A stretch of DNA of 64,000 nucleotides, taken from Hordeum vulgare subsp. vulgare. Taxonomy: Eukaryota; Streptophyta; Magnoliopsida; Poales; Poaceae. Below, in pieces: positions 58,792-64,000 of the stretch; position 1 is the first letter of the stretch; every line of letters begins with the position of its first letter. The position numbers were made by a program, and so were the translations under genes. The notes below the pieces were generated by a model, which was given only the letters and a program-made list of their open reading frames with translations, did no database searches and was not told the origin of the DNA. The stretch lies in contig NC_058523.1 of NCBI RefSeq assembly GCF_904849725.1, positions 343,335,948 through 343,399,947 of the forward strand, in the 5' to 3' direction.

Positions 58792-61700
58792 GTGGCATCA
58801 TGAGCTAGGTTCATGCGTAGATGTCTTCTCGAGTAGAACACAAAAGTTTTTGTGGGCGGTGATGTGCGTTTTGCTGCCCTCCTTAGTCTTTTCTTGATTC
58901 CGCGGTATTGTTGGATTGAAGCGGCTTGGACCGACATTACTCGTACGCTTACGAGAGACTGGTTTCATCGTTACGAGTAACCCCCTTTTCTCAAAGATGA
59001 CTGGCAAGTGTCGGTTTCTCCAACTTTAGTTGAATCGGATTTGACCGAGGAGGTCCTTGGATGAGGTTAAATAGCAACTCATATATCTCCGTTGTGGTGT
59101 TTGCGTAAGTAAGATGCGATCCTACTAGATACCCTTGGTCACCACGTAAAACATGCAACAACAAAATTAGAGGACGTCTAACTTGTTTTTGCAGGGTATG
59201 ATTGTGATATGATGTGGCCAACGATGTGATGTGATATATTGGATGTATGAGATGATCATGTTGTAATAGAAATATCGACTTGCACGTCGATGGTACGGCA
59301 ACCGGCAGGAGCCATAGGGTTGTCTTTATACTAACATATGTGCTTGCAGATGCGTTTACTATTTTGCTAGGCTGTAGCTTTAGTAGTGATAGCATAAGTA
59401 GCACGACAACCACGATGGCAACACGTTGATGGATGATCATGGTGTGGCGCCGGTGACAAGAAGATCGTGCCGGTGCTTTGGTGATGGAGATCAAGAAGCA
59501 CGTGATGATGGCCATATCATGTCACTTATGAATTGCATGTGATGTTAATCCTTTTATGCACCTTATTTTGCTTAGAACGACGGTAGCATTATGAGGTGAT
59601 CTCTCACTAAAATTTCAAGACGAAATTGTGTTCTCCCCGACTGTGCACCGTTGCGACAGTTCTTCGTTTCGAGACACCACGTGATGATCGGGTGTGATAG
59701 ACTCAACGTTCACATACAACGGGTGCAAAACAGTTGCACACGCGGAACACTCGGGTTAAGCTTGACGAGCCTAGCATGTGCAGACATGGCCTCGGAACAC
59801 ATGAGACCGAAAGGTCGAGCATGAATTGTATAGTTGATATGATTAGCATAGAGATGCTTACCACTGAAACTATTCTCGACTCACGTGATGATCGGACTTG
59901 AGATAGTGGATTTGGATCATGTACCACTCAAATGACTAGAGAGATGTACTTTTTGAGTGGGAGTTCTTAAGTAATATGATTAATTGAACAAATTGTCATG
60001 AACATAGTCTAATGGTCTTTGCGAATTGCGATGTAGCTTGCGCTATAGCTCTACTGTTTTTATATGTTCCTAGAGAAAATTTAGTTGAAAGTTGATAGTA
60101 GCAAACTTTGCAGACTAAGTCTGTAAAACCGAGGATTGTCCTCGTTGCTACACAGAAGGCTTATGTCCTTAATGCACCACTCGGTGTGCTGCACCTTGAG
60201 TGTCGTCTATGGATGCTATGAACATCCGACATACACGTTTCTGATGACTACACGATAGTTCAGTGCAAAATACTTAATGGCTTAGAAGCAAGACGCCGAA
60301 AACGTTGTAAAACGTCACGGAACATAAGTGATGTTCTAAAGAGATGAAATTGTGATTTCATGCTTGTGCCCTTGTTAAGAGGTACGAGACCTCCAACAAG
60401 ATTCTTTGTCCACAAAGTAAAGGAGAAAGGCTCAAATGTTGAGCATGTGCTCGGATTGTCCGAGTACGACAATCGCTTGAATCAAGTGGGAGTTAATCTT
60501 CCAGATGAGATAGTGATAGTTCTCCAAAGTCACTGCCACCAAGCTGTGAGAGCTTCGTGATGAACTATAACATATCAAGGATAGATACAATGATCCTTGA
60601 GCGATTCGCGATGTTTAACACTGCGAAAGTAGAAATCAAGAAGGAGCATCAATAGTTGATGGTTTGTAAAACCACTAAGTTTCAAGAAAGGCAAGGGCTA
60701 GAAGGGATACTTCGTGAAATGGCAAAACAGTTGCTACACTAATGAAGAGACCCAAGATTAAACCCAAACCCGAGACTAAGTGCTTCTGTAATGAGGGGAA
60801 CAGTCACTGAGGCGGAGAAACTCTAGATACTTGGTAGATAAGAAGGCTGGCAAAAGTCAAGAGAAGTATATTAGATATACATGATGTTGATGTGTACTTT
60901 ACTAGTACTCCTAGTAGCATGAGGGTATTGGATACCGGTTCGGTTGCTAAGTGATTAGTAACACGAAATATAAGCTACGGCATAAACGGAGACTAGCTAA
61001 AGGCGAGGTGACGATACGTGTTGGAAGTGTATCCAAGGTTGATATGATCAAACGTCGCACGCTCCCTCTACCATCGGGATTGATGTTAAACCTAAATAAT
61101 TGTTATTTGGTGCTTGCGTTAAGCATGAACATGATTGGATCATGTTTATTGCAATACGATTATTCATTTAAAGAGAATAATGGTTACTCTATTTTCTTGA
61201 ATAATCACCTTCAATGGTTTATTGAATCTCGATCGTAGTGTTACACATGTTCATGATATTGGTGCCAAAAGATACGAGTTGATGATGATAGTACCACTTA
61301 CTTGTGGCACTGCCGCTTGAGTCATGTTAGTATAAATTGCATGAAGAGGCTCCATGCTGATGGATCTTTGTACTCACCTGATTTCGAATCACTAGTGACA
61401 TGCAAATCATACCACATGAGCAAGGCCTTGTTTTCATTGAGATGAAATAAGATAGTAACTTGTTGGAAGTGATACATTTTGATGTATGCAGTCCAATGGG
61501 TACTGAGGCACGCAGTGGATATCATTATGTTCTTACTTCACTGACGATTTGAGTAGATACATGAGTATTTACTTAATGAATCACAAGTCTGAAATGTTGA
61601 AAAGTTCAAATACGTTTCAGAGTGAAGTTCATCGTAACAAGAGGATAAACTGTCTACGATATGATCATAGAAATGAATATCTGAGTTACGAGTTTTGGTA

Positions 61701-63768
61701 CGCAGTTAAGACAATGTGGAAATTGTTTCGCAGTTCATGCCACCTGGAACATCATAGTGTGATGATGTGTCTGAACGTCATAGCCACGCACTATTTGGTA
61801 TGGTGCATACTATGGTGTCTCTTATCGAATTACCACTATCGTTTATGGGTTATGCATTAGAGACAACTGCACTCACTTTAAATAGGGCACCGCGTATTTC
61901 CGTTGAGATGACACAGTATAGACTGAGGTTTAGAGAAATCTAAACTGTCGTTTCTTGAATGTTTGGGGTTTCGACACTTATGTGAAAAAGTTTCAGTCTG
62001 ATAAGCTCGAACCCAAAGCGGATAAATGCATCTTCATAGGATATCCAAAACAGTTGGGTACATCTCCTATCTCAGATCCGAAAGCAAAGTGTTTGTTTCT
62101 AGAAACGGATCCTTTCTCGAGGAAAGGTTTCTCTCGAAAGAATTGAGTGGGAGGGTAGTAGAACTTGATGAGGTTATTGAACCATCACTTCAACCAGCGT
62201 GTAGCAGGGCGCAGGAAGTTGTTCATGTGGCGCCTACACCAATTGAAGTGGAAGCTGATGATGATGATCATTGAGCTTCGAATCAAGTTACTAAAAACCT
62301 CGTAGGTCGACAAGGTTGCGTACTGCTGCAGAGTAGTACGGTAACCCTGTCTTGGAGGTCATGTTGTTGAGCAACAATGAACCTACGAGTTATGGAGAAA
62401 GCGATGGTGGGCCCAGATTCCGACAAATGGCTGGAAGCCATGAAATCCGACAGAGGATCCATGTGTGAAACCAAAGTGTAGACTTTGGTAGAACTACTTG
62501 ATGGTCATGGGACTATTGGGTAAAATGGATCTTTAAAAGAAGACAGACGATGATGGTCATAAGTCACTATTAAGAAAAGCTCGACTTGTCGCAAAGATGT
62601 TTTCGACAAGATCAAACAGTTGACTATGATGAGACTTTCTCACTCGTAGCGATGCTAAAGGTCTGTTAGAATTATGTTAGTTGTTGATGCATTATTTATG
62701 AAATATTGCACGTAGGATGTCAAAACATTGTTTTCTCGACGGTTTCCTTGAGCAAACATTGTATGTGATACAACGAGAAGGTTTTGTCGATCCTAAAGAT
62801 ACTAGCAAGTATGCAAGCTCCAGTGATCCTTCAATGGACTGGTGCAAGCATCTCGGAGTTGGAATATACACTTTGATGAGATGATCAAAGATTTTGGGTG
62901 TGTACAAGGTTTATGAGAAACTTGTATTTCCAAAGAAGTGAGTGGGAGCACTATAGAATTTCTGATAGGTATATGTGGTTGACATATTGTGGATCAGAAG
63001 TAATGTAGAATTTCTGTAAAGCATACAAGGTTGTTTGAAAGAAGTTTTCAAAGGAGTACCTGGATTACGCTACTTGAACGTTGAGCATCAAAGATCTATG
63101 GAGATAGATCGAAAGCGCTTAATAGAAGTTTCAACAAGATGCATGCCTTGACAAGTTTTTGAAAGAGTTCAAAATAGACCAGCAAAGAAGGAGTTCTTGG
63201 TTGCGTTGTGAGGTGTGAATTTGAGTAAGACTCAAAACCCGACCACGGCAGAATAAAGAGAATAGACGAAGGTCGTCTTCTATGCCTTAGCCGTAGAATC
63301 TAAATTATGCCATGCTGTGTACCGCACCTGAAGTGTGCCTTGACTCAAAGTATGTTGAGAGGTACAAAGAGTGATCCATGATTGAATCACTAGCAGCGGT
63401 CGAAATTTATCCTTAGTAACTAATGGACTAAGGAATTTTTCTCGATTATGGAGGTGGTTAAAGAGTTTGTCGTAAAGGGTTACGTCAATGCAAGCTTTGA
63501 CACTAATCCGGATAACTATGAGTAGTGAAACGGATTCGTATAGTAGAGTAGATATTTGGAGCTTTTCCGAATAGCATGTAGTAGCAGCATCTATAAGATG
63601 ACATAAAGATTTGTAAAGAATGCACGGATCTGAAAGTTTCAGAACCGTTGACTAAAACCTCTCTCACGAGCAAGACGTGATCAGACCCCATAACTATATG
63701 GGTGTTGGATTCGTTGGAATCACATGGTGATGTGAACTAGATTATTGACTCTAGTGCAAGTGGGAGAC
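58792..63768 (+). pseudogene. BARE-like element B internal region, unit 2
   Basis: Same 4977-bp length, domain order and nearly all the same disabling mutations as unit 1, shifted by 6786. I found about eleven substitutions by eye (for example 58858, 60008, 60022, 60034, 60197, 60436, 60814, 61141, 61636, 61731, 63621). Shared stops show that decay came before the duplication. Confidence 0.9.
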
Positions 63769-64000
63769 TGTTGGAAATATGCCCTAGAGGCAATAATAAA
63801 TTAGTTATTATTATATTTCTTAGTTCATGATAATCGTTTATTATCCATGCTATAATTGTATTGATTGGAAACACAATACTTGTGTGGATACATAGACAAA
63901 ACACTGTCCCTAGTAAGCCTCTAGTTGACTAGCTCGTTGATCAAAGATGGTCAAGGTTTCCTGGCCATAGGCAAGTGTTGTCACTTGATAACGGGATCAC
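63769..64000 (+). repeat. BARE-like element B LTR 3, partial
   Basis: First 232 bp of a third LTR, with no difference seen from LTR 1 and LTR 2; continues beyond the window. Confidence 0.97.

Larger units (their letters stand above)
19528..64000 (+). mobile_element. Host Copia element, thrice interrupted
   Basis: Plus-strand Ty1/Copia element inserted in the Tat-type Gypsy. Visible parts: 5' LTR 19528-20928, gag 20996-22315 and 33120-34555 (second copy 38948-40383), protease-integrase 48749-50195. RT, RNase H and the 3' LTR must lie beyond the window, after element B. It is the host of the pol-less element and of BARE-like elements A and B. The family was not identified with certainty. Confidence 0.8.
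50196..64000 (+). mobile_element. BARE-like element B, tandem LTR-int-LTR-int-LTR
   Basis: Three LTRs (50196, 56983, 63769) alternate with two internal regions of 4977 bp each; period 6786-6787 bp. The internal regions are each flanked by intact LTR ends, primer site and polypurine tract, with no target-site duplication between units. This fits unequal recombination between LTRs, not separate insertions. Runs off the right edge. Confidence 0.95.

Noticed and set aside
50196..63768. Two separate BARE-like insertions side by side
   Set aside because: Both internal regions share nearly all stops, the middle LTR is shared, and there is no target duplication between units.

Overview
The window is plant nuclear DNA from a Triticeae grass (wheat, barley, rye or Aegilops type). 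The basis is the LTRs: the 1.8 kb LTRs starting TGTTGGAAATATGCC match the BARE-1/WIS/Angela Copia group, and the 1.5 kb LTRs starting TGATACGTC match Triticeae Athila-type Gypsy families. These names come from recognition; no database search was run. Almost everything is LTR retrotransposon. The only cellular-type gene seen is a broken B3-domain/AT-hook gene at 2.5-3.3 kb on the minus strand. There are no rRNA or tRNA genes, no CRISPR, and no bacterial features.

Layout: 1-1824, two head-to-tail fragments of one Gypsy LTR (minus). 1825-3672, a repeat-bearing stretch and the B3 pseudogene. 3673-19527, a decayed minus-strand Tat-type Gypsy element carrying a possible antisense transcription unit at its 3' side. 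It is split by a whole Athila-type Gypsy (7109-17258, plus) and by an LTR plus primer-site remnant (17869-19260). From 19528 to beyond the window a Copia element (host Copia) interrupts the same Gypsy. The host Copia is itself split by three insertions: a pol-less Copia-like element with perfect CCAGT target duplications (22316-33119), a BARE-like element A (34556-48748), and a BARE-like element B (50196 to beyond 64000).

Two large, recent tandem duplications sit on this nest. A 5.83 kb block (32157-37983) is repeated at 37984-43811 with a CTA microhomology junction; I saw one base difference and one poly-C length difference. Separately, element B is an LTR-internal-LTR-internal-LTR array of period 6786 bp with roughly 0.2% divergence between units, although its coding region is full of stops.

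The element with the most unusual design is the pol-less one at 22316-33119. It has a long gag-type reading frame broken by only two stops, no protease, integrase or reverse transcriptase, and a second gene at 29.0-30.8 kb. That gene appears to have its own promoter: a cluster of GGACGTCC-type palindromes followed by a TATA box, then a 5' leader with a candidate intron. The same palindromes followed by a TATA box form a repeat array in the LTRs. All coding regions in the window are damaged, so no complete functional protein is expected from any of them.
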